Source: Tepidicella baoligensis (GTDB lineage Bacteria; Pseudomonadota; Gammaproteobacteria; Burkholderiales; Burkholderiaceae_C). From it: a stretch of 64,000 bases of DNA. Position numbers and translations under genes: made by a program. Each line of letters opens with the position of its first letter. Position 1 is the stretch's first letter. Shown one piece after another: positions 48,146 to 54,882 of this stretch. The stretch is from assembly GCF_013432195.1 (NCBI RefSeq), contig NZ_JACCDB010000002.1, positions 304,142-368,141 of the forward strand. The letters are read 5' to 3'. Under the pieces are notes generated by a model, which was given only the letters and a program-made list of their open reading frames with translations, made no database searches and was not told where the DNA came from.

Positions 48146-48165
48146 ACCTTGCCAGGAGATCCCTC

Positions 48166-48675
48166 ATGAAACACCCCCACGTCGCGACCCTCGCCAGCGC
48201 CATCCTCGGGCTGGCCCTGCATCTGCCTGCATCCGCCCACGGCCCCGGCGGGCATGCCGGCCATCACGGCCATGGACAGGGTGCCCCGGTCAAAGAACAA
48301 AAACCCTGGGGCATCGCGGGCGAAGCCCAGGCCGTCAGCCGCACCATCGAAATCCGCATGACCGACGACATGCGCTTCTTCCCCGACCGCATTGATGTCA
48401 AACTCGGGGAAACCGTGCGACTGGTGGCCGTCAACGCCGGTCAAGTGCTGCACGAGATCGTGATCGGCACCCCCGAGGAACTGAAAGCGCACGCCGAGCT
48501 CATGAAGAAACACCCCAACATGGAACACGACGAACCCTACATGGCCCATGTGGATCCGGGCCAACGGGGCGAAATCGTCTGGACCTTCAACCGCCCCGGA
48601 ACGTTTGAATTCGCCTGCCTCATCCCCGGCCATTTCGAAGCCGGCATGAAGGGCACCATCACCGTGCGACGCTGA
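48166..48675 (+). CDS. Cupredoxin, copper cluster 1 (CopI-like)
   Basis: This 169-residue periplasmic copper protein has a signal peptide ending near ASAHG, a His/Gly-rich linker (GGHAGHHGHGQG) and a plastocyanin/azurin fold. The likely type 1 ligands are H96 (VLHEIVIG), C151 (FACLIPGH), H156 and M161. It starts 20 bases after the oxidase gene and may accept electrons from or deliver copper to it. A paralogue with the same layout is encoded at 58123. Confidence 0.88.
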   Translation: MKHPHVATLASAILGLALHLPASAHGPGGHAGHHGHGQGAPVKEQKPWGIAGEAQAVSRTIEIRMTDDMRFFPDRIDVKLGETVRLVAVNAGQVLHEIVIGTPEELKAHAELMKKHPNMEHDEPYMAHVDPGQRGEIVWTFNRPGTFEFACLIPGHFEAGMKGTITVRR

Positions 48676-48691
48676 CCCGAGGGAACTGACC

Positions 48692-49450
48692 ATGCAAAGA
48701 CGCACCCTACTCACCACGGCCCTGACGGTGCTGGCCAGCCCCTGGCCCGTGGCCGCCCTGGCCCAGTCCGGGCAGCCCCAGGTGCTGGTCTGGAAAGACC
48801 CGAATTGCGGCTGCTGCAACGACTGGATCGCCCATCTGCAGGAACACGGCTTTAAGGTGCGCGCCTACGACACCGGCAACCTCGCTGCGCGGCGCCGCCT
48901 GGGCATGCCCGAAGCCTTTGGTTCTTGCCACACGGCCCAGGTGGGCGGCTACGTGATCGAAGGCCACGTGCCGGCGGCCGACATCCACCGGCTGCTCCAG
49001 GAGCGGCCCCAGGCCCTGGGCCTGAGCGTGCCACGCATGCCCATCGGCAGCCCTGGCATGGACGGCCCGGAATACGGCGGCCGCAAGGACCCTTACGACG
49101 TGCTGCTGGTGCAGCGCGACGGCAGCAGCCGGGTGTTTGCTTCCTACCATCAGCCGACCGGTGGCGACCGCCCCGCCCAAGCCGCAGCCGCCCCCGCGCC
49201 CCCGACCCCCACCGACTCCCAGGGCCGCCCTTGGACAGAAGCCGAGGTGCGCCGCATCGACGTGCGCGGCAACCGGCTGAGCCTGCGCCACGGCCCGATC
49301 CCCAACCTCGACATGCCGCCCATGACCATGTTCTTCCAGGTCAGCGACCCGGCCATGCTGGAGCGGGTGAAGGTGGGCGAGCGCATCCGCTTCAGCGCCG
49401 ACCGCGTCAATGGCCAGTACACCGTCATGGAACTCCAGCCCATGCAGTAA
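48692..49450 (+). CDS. DUF411-CusF fusion protein
   Basis: This 252-residue exported protein joins two copper-related domains. After a signal peptide, residues 28-155 are a DUF411 domain with WKDPNCGCCNDWI, SCHTAQVGGYVIEGHVP and a MPIGSPGMDG segment. After a proline-rich linker, residues 178-250 are a CusF-type copper-binding domain with DMPPMTMFF, holding the Met ligands next to a His (RHGPIP). Stand-alone DUF411 proteins are the norm, as at 57616. It is the last gene of copper cluster 1 and starts 16 bases after the cupredoxin gene. Confidence 0.85.
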   Translation: MQRRTLLTTALTVLASPWPVAALAQSGQPQVLVWKDPNCGCCNDWIAHLQEHGFKVRAYDTGNLAARRRLGMPEAFGSCHTAQVGGYVIEGHVPAADIHRLLQERPQALGLSVPRMPIGSPGMDGPEYGGRKDPYDVLLVQRDGSSRVFASYHQPTGGDRPAQAAAAPAPPTPTDSQGRPWTEAEVRRIDVRGNRLSLRHGPIPNLDMPPMTMFFQVSDPAMLERVKVGERIRFSADRVNGQYTVMELQPMQ

Positions 49451-49463
49451 GCTTTGGGGGACC

Positions 49464-50795
49464 ATGCCCCGACTCCGCTTCTCCCTGCTGTCGCTGCGCG
49501 ACCTGCTGGCCTCGGTCGGCCCCTTCGTGCTGCTCACGGCGGGGTTGCTCTGGCTGGCCTATTGGTGGCTCGACCCCAACCCGCCCCAACGGGTGGTGCT
49601 GGCCACCGGCCCCGAGCAAAGTGCCTACGACACCTTCGGCCAACGCTATGCCGAGGCTTTGCGCGCCTACGGCATCACCGTGGAACTGCTGCCGAGCGAT
49701 GGCTCGGCCGACAACGTGGAGCTGTTGCGCAGCGGCCACGCCGACCTCGCCTTTGTGCAGGGTGGCAGTGGCCACCTCCAGCGGGACGACGAAGACCGCT
49801 TCCAAACACTGGGCAGCCTGTTCGTGGAGCCGCTCTGGCTGTTTTACCACGAGGCATCGGCGCAACGCCTCAACGGCAGCGACCAGGTGTCGGCCCTCAC
49901 CGAATTGCGCGGTTGGCGCGTCAGCGTGGACACCGAAGGCAGCGGCGTTCCCCAGCTGTTCAATCGCCTGCTCGACGCCAACCGGCTGGAGCCCACCGAC
50001 CTGCACCTGACCCAACTGGCCCAGACGCCGGGCACCGTGGCGTTCTTGGAACAGCAAGTGGATGCATTGGTGTTCGCCTCGGCCCCCGAATCCCCGCTGG
50101 TGCAGATGCTGCTGCAGACGCCGGGCGTGCAACTCATGAACTTCCAGCAGGCCCAGGCCTACGCCCGCCGCTTCGGCTTCCTCACCCCCGTGGTACTGCC
50201 CCAGGGCGTGGTGGACCTGGCAACCAACCGGCCCGCGCAGGATGTGCACCTGGTGGCGTCCACCACCAGCCTCGTCACTCGCAACGAGACCCACCCCGCC
50301 ATCCTGCAGCTGTTCGCACAGACCGCGCTGGATCTGCACGGCCCACCGGGCTGGTTCAACCGCGCGCGCGAATACCCCAACCTCCAACTCGGCGAGCTGC
50401 CCGCCTCGCCGGAAGCGGAACGCGCCATCCGCAACGGCAAGCCGCTGCTGCAGCGCTACCTGCCGTTCTGGCTGGCCAATCTGGTGGAACGCATGTGGCT
50501 GGCCATGGGCCTGATCATCGCGCTGGTGCTGCCGCTGTCGCGCATCCTGCCGCCGCTCTACAACTTCCGCATCCGCTCACGGGTGTTCCGCTGGTACGCC
50601 GAGCTGCGCGACATCGAAACCCGGGCCGAAGCCGAGGTGGCGGCCATCGAAGGGCTGCTACGCGAGCTGGACGACCTGGAACACCGCGCCGAAAAAATCA
50701 GCCTGCCGCTGGCCTACACCGACGAACTCTATGCCCTGCGCCACCACATCGAACTGGTGCGCCAGCGCTTGCACCGGCTGGGCGAGCAGGGATAA
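49464..50795 (+). CDS. TAXI-family solute-binding protein with membrane anchors
   Basis: This 443-residue protein has an N-terminal membrane helix ([20 protein letters not shown]), a TAXI-type binding domain ([30 protein letters not shown]) and a second helix near residue 355 ([19 protein letters not shown]), followed by a charged coiled-coil tail. TAXI proteins usually serve TRAP transporters, but no TRAP membrane subunit is encoded nearby, and the double anchoring is unusual for a binding protein. The ATG at 49464 is 13 bases after copper cluster 1, so it may share that transcript. Confidence 0.75.
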   Translation: MPRLRFSLLSLRDLLASVGPFVLLTAGLLWLAYWWLDPNPPQRVVLATGPEQSAYDTFGQRYAEALRAYGITVELLPSDGSADNVELLRSGHADLAFVQGGSGHLQRDDEDRFQTLGSLFVEPLWLFYHEASAQRLNGSDQVSALTELRGWRVSVDTEGSGVPQLFNRLLDANRLEPTDLHLTQLAQTPGTVAFLEQQVDALVFASAPESPLVQMLLQTPGVQLMNFQQAQAYARRFGFLTPVVLPQGVVDLATNRPAQDVHLVASTTSLVTRNETHPAILQLFAQTALDLHGPPGWFNRAREYPNLQLGELPASPEAERAIRNGKPLLQRYLPFWLANLVERMWLAMGLIIALVLPLSRILPPLYNFRIRSRVFRWYAELRDIETRAEAEVAAIEGLLRELDDLEHRAEKISLPLAYTDELYALRHHIELVRQRLHRLGEQG

Positions 50796-50815
50796 TCCTG
50801 CCCAGGAGCACTGCC

Positions 50816-51481
50816 ATGACCTCTTTCGTCGATGCCCACCTGATCGCCGCCGACACCGCCCTGCGCACGCTGTTCGCCCCCCACCGCGCGGCCCGCGCCT
50901 GCCCCGCCGTGCCCGACGCCCTGCAGGCCCACGCTCAGCCCCTCAGCGATAAGGACAAGCGCCGAGCGGGCGCGCTGATGCGCGTCAACCACGTGGGCGA
51001 AATTTGCGCCCAGGCACTCTACACCTCTCAAGCCCTGGCCGCCCGCCTGGGCCCTGGCAACACCGCCCACAAGGAACGCCTCGCCCGTCACCTGGAAGCC
51101 GCCGGGCAGGAGGAGACCGATCACCTCGCCTGGTGCAAGCAGCGGCTCGACGAGCTGGGCGACCGCCCCTCCCTGCTCAACCCCCTGTGGTTTGCCGGTG
51201 CTTTCGGCATCGGTCTGGTGGCCGGCTGTCTGGGTGACAAGGTGAGCCTGGGCTTCGTGGTGGAAACCGAGCGCCAGGTCGAAGCCCACCTCGACGGCCA
51301 CATGGACCGCCTGCCGGCCCACGACCACGCCTCGCGCGCCATCGTCGCGCAGATGAAAGAAGACGAAATCCGTCATGCACGCCATGCACAGCACGCCGGT
51401 GCGGTGGAACTGCCCACCCCGGTCAAGGGTCTGATGCGCCTGGCCGCCAAGGTCATGACCACCGTCGCCCACCGAATCTGA
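50816..51481 (+). CDS. coq7: Demethoxyubiquinone hydroxylase Coq7
   Basis: Coq7 is a di-iron membrane-associated hydroxylase that carries out the penultimate hydroxylation in ubiquinone synthesis. The 221-residue protein shows both iron-binding repeats: [18 protein letters not shown] with EETDHLAWC, and [12 protein letters not shown] with [10 protein letters not shown]. The ATG at 50816 is preceded by an AGGAGC ribosome-binding site. In many betaproteobacteria coq7 is a single gene next to an OsmC-family gene, as here. Confidence 0.95.
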   Translation: MTSFVDAHLIAADTALRTLFAPHRAARACPAVPDALQAHAQPLSDKDKRRAGALMRVNHVGEICAQALYTSQALAARLGPGNTAHKERLARHLEAAGQEETDHLAWCKQRLDELGDRPSLLNPLWFAGAFGIGLVAGCLGDKVSLGFVVETERQVEAHLDGHMDRLPAHDHASRAIVAQMKEDEIRHARHAQHAGAVELPTPVKGLMRLAAKVMTTVAHRI

Positions 51482-51496
51482 ACCTGGCGTAGCAAA

Positions 51497-51522
51497 GCTG
51501 GGGCCTGTGCGCATGCCCCAGC
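51497..51522 (-). terminator. Hairpin between coq7 and the OsmC-family gene
   Basis: A perfect 8-base inverted repeat, GCTGGGGC and GCCCCAGC, with a ten-base loop lies in the 88-base convergent gap. Read leftward it is followed by TTTGCT, so it fits a weak terminator for the OsmC-family gene; it may also slow transcripts from coq7. Confidence 0.45.
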
Positions 51523-51569
51523 CACCCAGCCTTCGGGTCCCGCAGCCACGGGCTCATCCAAGACAGGTC

Positions 51570-52034
51570 TTAGGCTTCCACCAACTCGAAACTGGTGGTG
51601 ATCTTCGCCGTCTTGCCGAGCATGATGCTGGCCGAGCAGTATTTGTCGTGGCTCATGGCGATGGCCCGCTCCACCGCCGCAGCCGGAATGCCCCTGCCCG
51701 TGACCTTGAAATGCATGTGGATCCGGGTAAAAACCTTCGGGTCGGTATCGGCGCGTTCACTGGTGAGCTGGACACTGCAGCCCCGAACGTCGTGCCGACC
51801 GCGCTTGAGGATCAGCACCACATCGTAAGCCGTACACCCTCCGGTACCCGCCAGCACGGTTTCCATCGGTCGCGGCGCCAGGTTGGCGCCACCATTCTCG
51901 GGTTTGGCCGCATCGGGGGCACCATCCATGGTCAGGACATGGCCACTGCCGGTCTCTGCGACAAAGCCCATTGCGGATCGGGTGCCGGCACCACCGGTCC
52001 AGGTCACAGTGCATTCCACGAGGCATTTCTCCAT
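51570..52034 (-). CDS. OsmC-family peroxiredoxin-like protein (YhfA type)
   Basis: This 154-residue protein belongs to the OsmC/Ohr superfamily, thiol-dependent proteins that act on hydroperoxides. Two conserved cysteines are visible, in GTGGCTAYDVV and DKYCSASIML, which fits the YhfA branch. The ATG at 52034 (MEKCLVECTV) is preferred to the one at 52076, which lies within the upstream promoter region. It points left, towards coq7. Confidence 0.88.
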   Translation of the reverse strand: MEKCLVECTVTWTGGAGTRSAMGFVAETGSGHVLTMDGAPDAAKPENGGANLAPRPMETVLAGTGGCTAYDVVLILKRGRHDVRGCSVQLTSERADTDPKVFTRIHMHFKVTGRGIPAAAVERAIAMSHDKYCSASIMLGKTAKITTSFELVEA

Positions 52035-52062
52035 AAAAACAACAGTCGGACGTCGGGGGATG

Positions 52063-52091
52063 TTGCATTGCAACAATGTCCGGCTTATACT
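52063..52091 (+). promoter_or_regulatory. Sigma-70 promoter of a candidate small RNA
   Basis: TTGCAT (52063-52068) and TATACT (52086-52091) are separated by exactly 17 bases, a strong match to consensus, with a probable start at A52098. Two similar palindromes frame it: CATTG-CAA-CAATG at 52066-52078, overlapping the -35, and ATTG-TATG-CAAT at 52098-52109, on the start site. They look like operators for one regulator. Confidence 0.65.
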
Positions 52092-52097
52092 GGAGCC

Positions 52098-52218
52098 ATT
52101 GTATGCAATCGCCGTTTGTACTGGCGTTGCATCACCTGGGGATACCCCCCATTGTCAGTTGTCTCCTCTGCCCTCAACGGGTGGTTCAGGCCCGGTCGCC
52201 ACGACCGGGCTTTTTTTT
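52098..52218 (+). ncRNA. Candidate small RNA of about 120 nucleotides
   Basis: A strong promoter just upstream and a strong terminator at 52190-52218 bound a short transcription unit. The only ATG-started frame (52103) begins about five bases after the expected start, has no ribosome-binding site and reads through the terminator. The product is therefore more likely an RNA than a protein. The 5' part is unstructured by eye and the 3' part ends in the terminator hairpin, as in many trans-acting regulators. No known RNA family was recognised. Confidence 0.5.
52190..52218 (+). terminator. Rho-independent terminator
   Basis: A perfect nine-base-pair stem, GCCCGGTCG (52190-52198) and CGACCGGGC (52202-52210), with a three-base loop is followed by eight T residues. 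It is the strongest terminator signal in the window. It ends the candidate small RNA and no protein gene. Confidence 0.9.
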
Positions 52219-52455
52219 GCTTCATCGCGCCATTTCGGGGGTCCAGCCAGATGGACGAAGACCTTTGGCCCCGGTTGATGAAGATGCCCTGGCTCGTTGT
52301 CTGCCCGACCGGATCGAACCTGAGGGATCCGCACGAGATTGCGCACGTGACCGGCTTGCCCCTGTAGATCTTCAGCCATCAGCAGATCTGGGAATTGCTC
52401 GGGGCTCCGCATCGTCGGCGGCTGCAGCTTCGAGGTATGATCCTCGTAGATAACG
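52219..52455. other. Gene-free junction at the start of the accessory region
   Basis: This 237-base stretch after the terminator holds no frame that resembles a protein family. It ends directly at the broken psiE-like gene. It may include decayed N-terminal codons of that gene or the edge of an insertion, but no repeat or insertion-sequence end was found. Confidence 0.4.
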
Positions 52456-52680
52456 ATGGAGTTCAAGCACTCGATCACACACGTGGCTTTGCGCCGCGAC
52501 GACATCATCCGGGTCAAGACGGTGATCCTGATCGCGCTCGCGAGAAAATTCGTGATTCTCGCCCTTGATGTCAGCCCGGGCAAAATGGCCGCCTTGACGG
52601 GTACGCCCTTGGCTTTGGAGGCAACCCACTGGCTGCTGCGCGAGCGCGCCAACAGCGTGACCGATGGAGAACCTGAGTGA
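52456..52680 (+). pseudogene. 3' remnant of a psiE-like gene
   Basis: The readable frame encodes 74 residues with the pattern of the C-terminal half of PsiE-type membrane proteins: RRDDIIRVKTVILIALARKFVIL, a short loop, and a last hydrophobic stretch ending in WLLRER. The N-terminal membrane helices are missing, and stop codons interrupt the frame directly upstream of 52456. The remnant's stop (TGA) overlaps the GTG start of the htpX-type gene, an arrangement that was probably inherited from an intact psiE-htpX operon. The family call is by eye and moderate. Confidence 0.5.
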
Positions 52681-53639
52681 GCAGTCGTCATTGTGGCGAC
52701 ATCGGAGGGGCTTGGTCGCGGCATCGCTGGCTCAACCGTCTGCAAACCGCGTTACTGGTCTTAACCCTGCTCGGCATCGCCACCATGGTCGGCAGCCTGC
52801 TCTTTGGCGACATGGGGCTGTGGCTGGCACTGGCAGCAGCTGGCCTTGCGCTGCTGCTCGAGCCAGCCGCTGCGTCGCGTCTGACCCTGCGGCTCTATGG
52901 TGCACGTGCCTTGCACCCGAGCGAAGCACCCGATCTATGGGCCCTGGTACACGAGCTGGCGGCGCGGGCCGGTTTGCCTGCTGTGCCGGTACCACACTAC
53001 GCCCCCAGCGCCGTGGTCAATGCCTTTGCCACCGGTTCTGAGCATCGCTCCGCCATTGTGCTCACCGATGGGCTGCTGCGAAGCCTCACGCCGCGCGAGC
53101 TCATCGGAGTCGTTGCCCATGAGGTGGCTCACATCGCCAACAAGGACCTGCGTGTGATGGGGCTGGCGGACTCCATCAGCCGACTCACACATGTCATGGC
53201 TTTGCTCGGACAAGTTGCGATCTTGTTGAGTTTGCCAGCATTGCTTTTGGGCTTCGCAGACGTAAACTGGCCCGCGTTGCTGTTGCTGGCGGTCGCGCCG
53301 CATTTGGCGCTGCTGGCTCAGCTCGGCTTGTCGCGGGTGCGCGAGTTCGACGCCGACCGACTGGCAGCAGAGCTGACCGGCGATCCAGATGGGCTCGCCC
53401 TTGCGCTGGCGAAAATCGAACGAGTCAGCCGTTCCTGGCGTGCCTGGCTGCTACCGGGATGGGGCCATCCCGAGCCCTCTTGGCTACGGACACACCCTGC
53501 AACTGCCGCGCGTATCGAACGGCTGCGGGAGCTGTCGGCGTCACTGACTCCGACGCGACTTCATCCACCTCACTTCTTGCCAGATGCCACCGTATCGCCG
53601 CGCGCGCCGCGTTGGCGGCCAGGTGGCGTGTGGCGCTGA
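52677..53639 (+). CDS. htpX: HtpX-type M48 zinc metalloprotease
   Basis: This 320-residue inner-membrane protease has two N-terminal hydrophobic segments (residues 22-42 and 46-62). The zinc site is HEVAH (148-152) in VVAHEVAHIANKDLRVMG, followed by two more hydrophobic segments and the third-ligand Glu in VREFDADRLAAELTGD. It is the HtpX fold, which degrades misfolded membrane proteins. The sequence seems distant from housekeeping HtpX, and its place behind a psiE-like remnant fits the accessory copy found in heat-resistance islands. The GTG start overlaps the remnant's stop. Confidence 0.85.
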   Translation: MSSRHCGDIGGAWSRHRWLNRLQTALLVLTLLGIATMVGSLLFGDMGLWLALAAAGLALLLEPAAASRLTLRLYGARALHPSEAPDLWALVHELAARAGLPAVPVPHYAPSAVVNAFATGSEHRSAIVLTDGLLRSLTPRELIGVVAHEVAHIANKDLRVMGLADSISRLTHVMALLGQVAILLSLPALLLGFADVNWPALLLLAVAPHLALLAQLGLSRVREFDADRLAAELTGDPDGLALALAKIERVSRSWRAWLLPGWGHPEPSWLRTHPATAARIERLRELSASLTPTRLHPPHFLPDATVSPRAPRWRPGGVWR

Positions 53640-53865
53640 TTGCCAACGGGAGATATGCACGGCCTACATCGATCCCTACGACCGCTCAGGGGCAAGGTCG
53701 ATCGCACGCTGCCCGTACTGCCAGCAGCACCGAGCGCAGGCTTTGAGAGAACTGAGAGCAGAAGAGAGTCGAACTGGGCGACTTCAGGACGCCGGGCCGC
53801 CACGGCGTGGCATAGGCAGATCGGCGCTGAACCTCGCGTGGCGCCGGGGAACCCGGAAATGAGAA

Positions 53866-53889
53866 CGCCCAACCGATAGAGGTTGGGCG
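53866..53889 (-). terminator. Terminator-like hairpin behind the tRNA-like fragment
   Basis: CGCCCAACC and GGTTGGGCG form a perfect nine-base-pair stem with a six-base loop. Read leftward it is followed by TTCTCATTT. It lies eight bases beyond the CCA end of the tRNA-like sequence, the normal position for a tRNA gene's terminator. Confidence 0.5.
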
Positions 53890-53897
53890 CAGAAGTT

Positions 53898-53957
53898 TGG
53901 TGGTGCAGACGCGACCGGAATCCAACCCACTCTCTCAACGATTGAGCAATCCCGGGC
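53898..53957 (-). pseudogene. tRNA-like fragment lacking the anticodon arm
   Basis: Read on the minus strand, the sequence begins GCCCGGGATTGCTCAATCG, like an acceptor strand and D-arm. It continues with GGGTTGGATTCCGG, like a T-arm, and ends GCACCACCA, a normal tRNA 3' end with encoded CCA. It spans 60 bases instead of about 76, and the missing part corresponds to the anticodon stem-loop. The similarity is judged by eye and stem pairing is imperfect, so it may be a decayed tRNA or an integration-site remnant. Confidence 0.35.
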
Positions 53958-54176
53958 AATCCTGCGGGTTGTTGTGGACGCAATGGCCTCGGCAATGAAC
54001 GCCGGTCAGTCAATGCAGGGCGGACTCTCACCTTGTGCGGCGCCGATTGACCGGTAGCGTCGCAGCCTACCATCGAGTGGTTAGCCCCAGCTATGACCGA
54101 TGGCCCGCCAGCGCGTGTTGGTCAACGAGTTGGCCCGACATCCGCTGGCGTGCAGTTCACGAATTGAATCGAGTAG

Positions 54177-54473
54177 TCAACGGTTGGAATGACCCTTACG
54201 GAGAAGAAAATCGAGTCGAGCGACCTCGTTGCCGTTGGCTGTAATCTTCTGGCCATCGACCGTTTCGAGCGATTGCCCCTTTTTCAGGTGGATAGCCCGT
54301 CCGAACTTGTCTTCCAGCGCCATCTTGCCGTCCTCGAATACATACAGGGTTCCACCGTCCTTGAGGAGGAACATTTTCTTGGCGCTGGCCGCTGCCGCGT
54401 CACCAGCGAACGATGGGGTTACGATGGCGCTCAGCACGGTGGCGGCGACAACAGCGGTAATCCTGGCTTTCAT
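54177..54473 (-). CDS. copK: CopK-family periplasmic copper protein
   Basis: CopK is a small periplasmic protein strongly induced by copper in Cupriavidus metallidurans. This 98-residue precursor has a signal peptide ending near SFAG. The mature region matches CopK in outline: FLLKDGGTLYVFEDGKM, DKFGR, and the C-terminus GNEVARLDFLLRKGHS. By alignment from memory, positions that carry the Cu(I)-binding methionines of CopK are mostly Leu or Ala here. A GGAG site precedes the ATG at 54473, and a palindrome lies at 54500-54521. It is the last of the leftward copper genes, separated from the ATPase by 409 bases. Confidence 0.85.
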   Translation of the reverse strand: MKARITAVVAATVLSAIVTPSFAGDAAAASAKKMFLLKDGGTLYVFEDGKMALEDKFGRAIHLKKGQSLETVDGQKITANGNEVARLDFLLRKGHSNR

Positions 54474-54882
54474 CTCTACACTCCTTTCAATCAAACGTGA
54501 AGGCATTTCTGTCAATGCCTTGTGCGACTGCACAGTATGTATTCTGCGAAGCCACCGCTGACGGGAAGATGAGACGGCCGTTACGTATATGTCAGATTCC
54601 ATTCGGGATGGGATCGGGATTAATCGTGTGCCAATCTCAATGCATTCCTGCTCACCGGGGCGGGGCGCGGACTCATCGCCACATCGGTGCAAGTGCTTAT
54701 GGCGATGCCGACTGGGCGCCAAGTGCGGTATCGGTGTGAGGCGGCTCAGGTGCCGTGGTCGAGAGCATTCCAGGCCTCGATAGGGATCAGGTGTCCAACG
54801 TCGGGTGGCAACCGATACGACAGACCCAGCGATCTGGGTGTGCGCCCAGCACCCACCACGGCACGCGCGACGATCCTCGTGT
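54474..54882. other. 409-base gap between copK and the copper ATPase
   Basis: The gap holds the copK leader with its palindrome (54500-54521) and probably the copK promoter. The rest shows no protein family; a short minus-strand frame near 54746-54880 (ending EAWNALDHGT) could be a gene remnant but was not recognised. The length suggests that copK has its own promoter and is not read only from the ATPase. Confidence 0.5.
54500..54521. promoter_or_regulatory. Palindromic operator candidate upstream of copK
   Basis: AAGGCATT and AATGCCTT form a perfect 8-base inverted repeat around a six-base centre, 27 bases upstream of the copK start. The minus-strand reading includes TTGACA, a consensus -35. 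A regulator such as CopR could bind here, but the site does not match the ATTACA-type box found before copRS. Confidence 0.5.

Larger units (their letters stand above)
53640..54176. other. 537-base stretch without a protein gene
   Basis: No frame here has family character. The stretch holds a tRNA-like fragment with a terminator-like hairpin on the minus strand (53866-53957). In heat-resistance islands a degP gene often follows htpX; no trace of it was found, so the island appears to have been cut here. Confidence 0.5.

Noticed and set aside
52076..52453. A 125-codon frame beginning within the small-RNA region
   Set aside because: It reads through the strong terminator, has no ribosome-binding site and shows no protein-like pattern.
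52155..52745. A 196-codon minus-strand frame over the psiE remnant
   Set aside because: It is antisense to the psiE-like and htpX sequences and has no recognisable domain.
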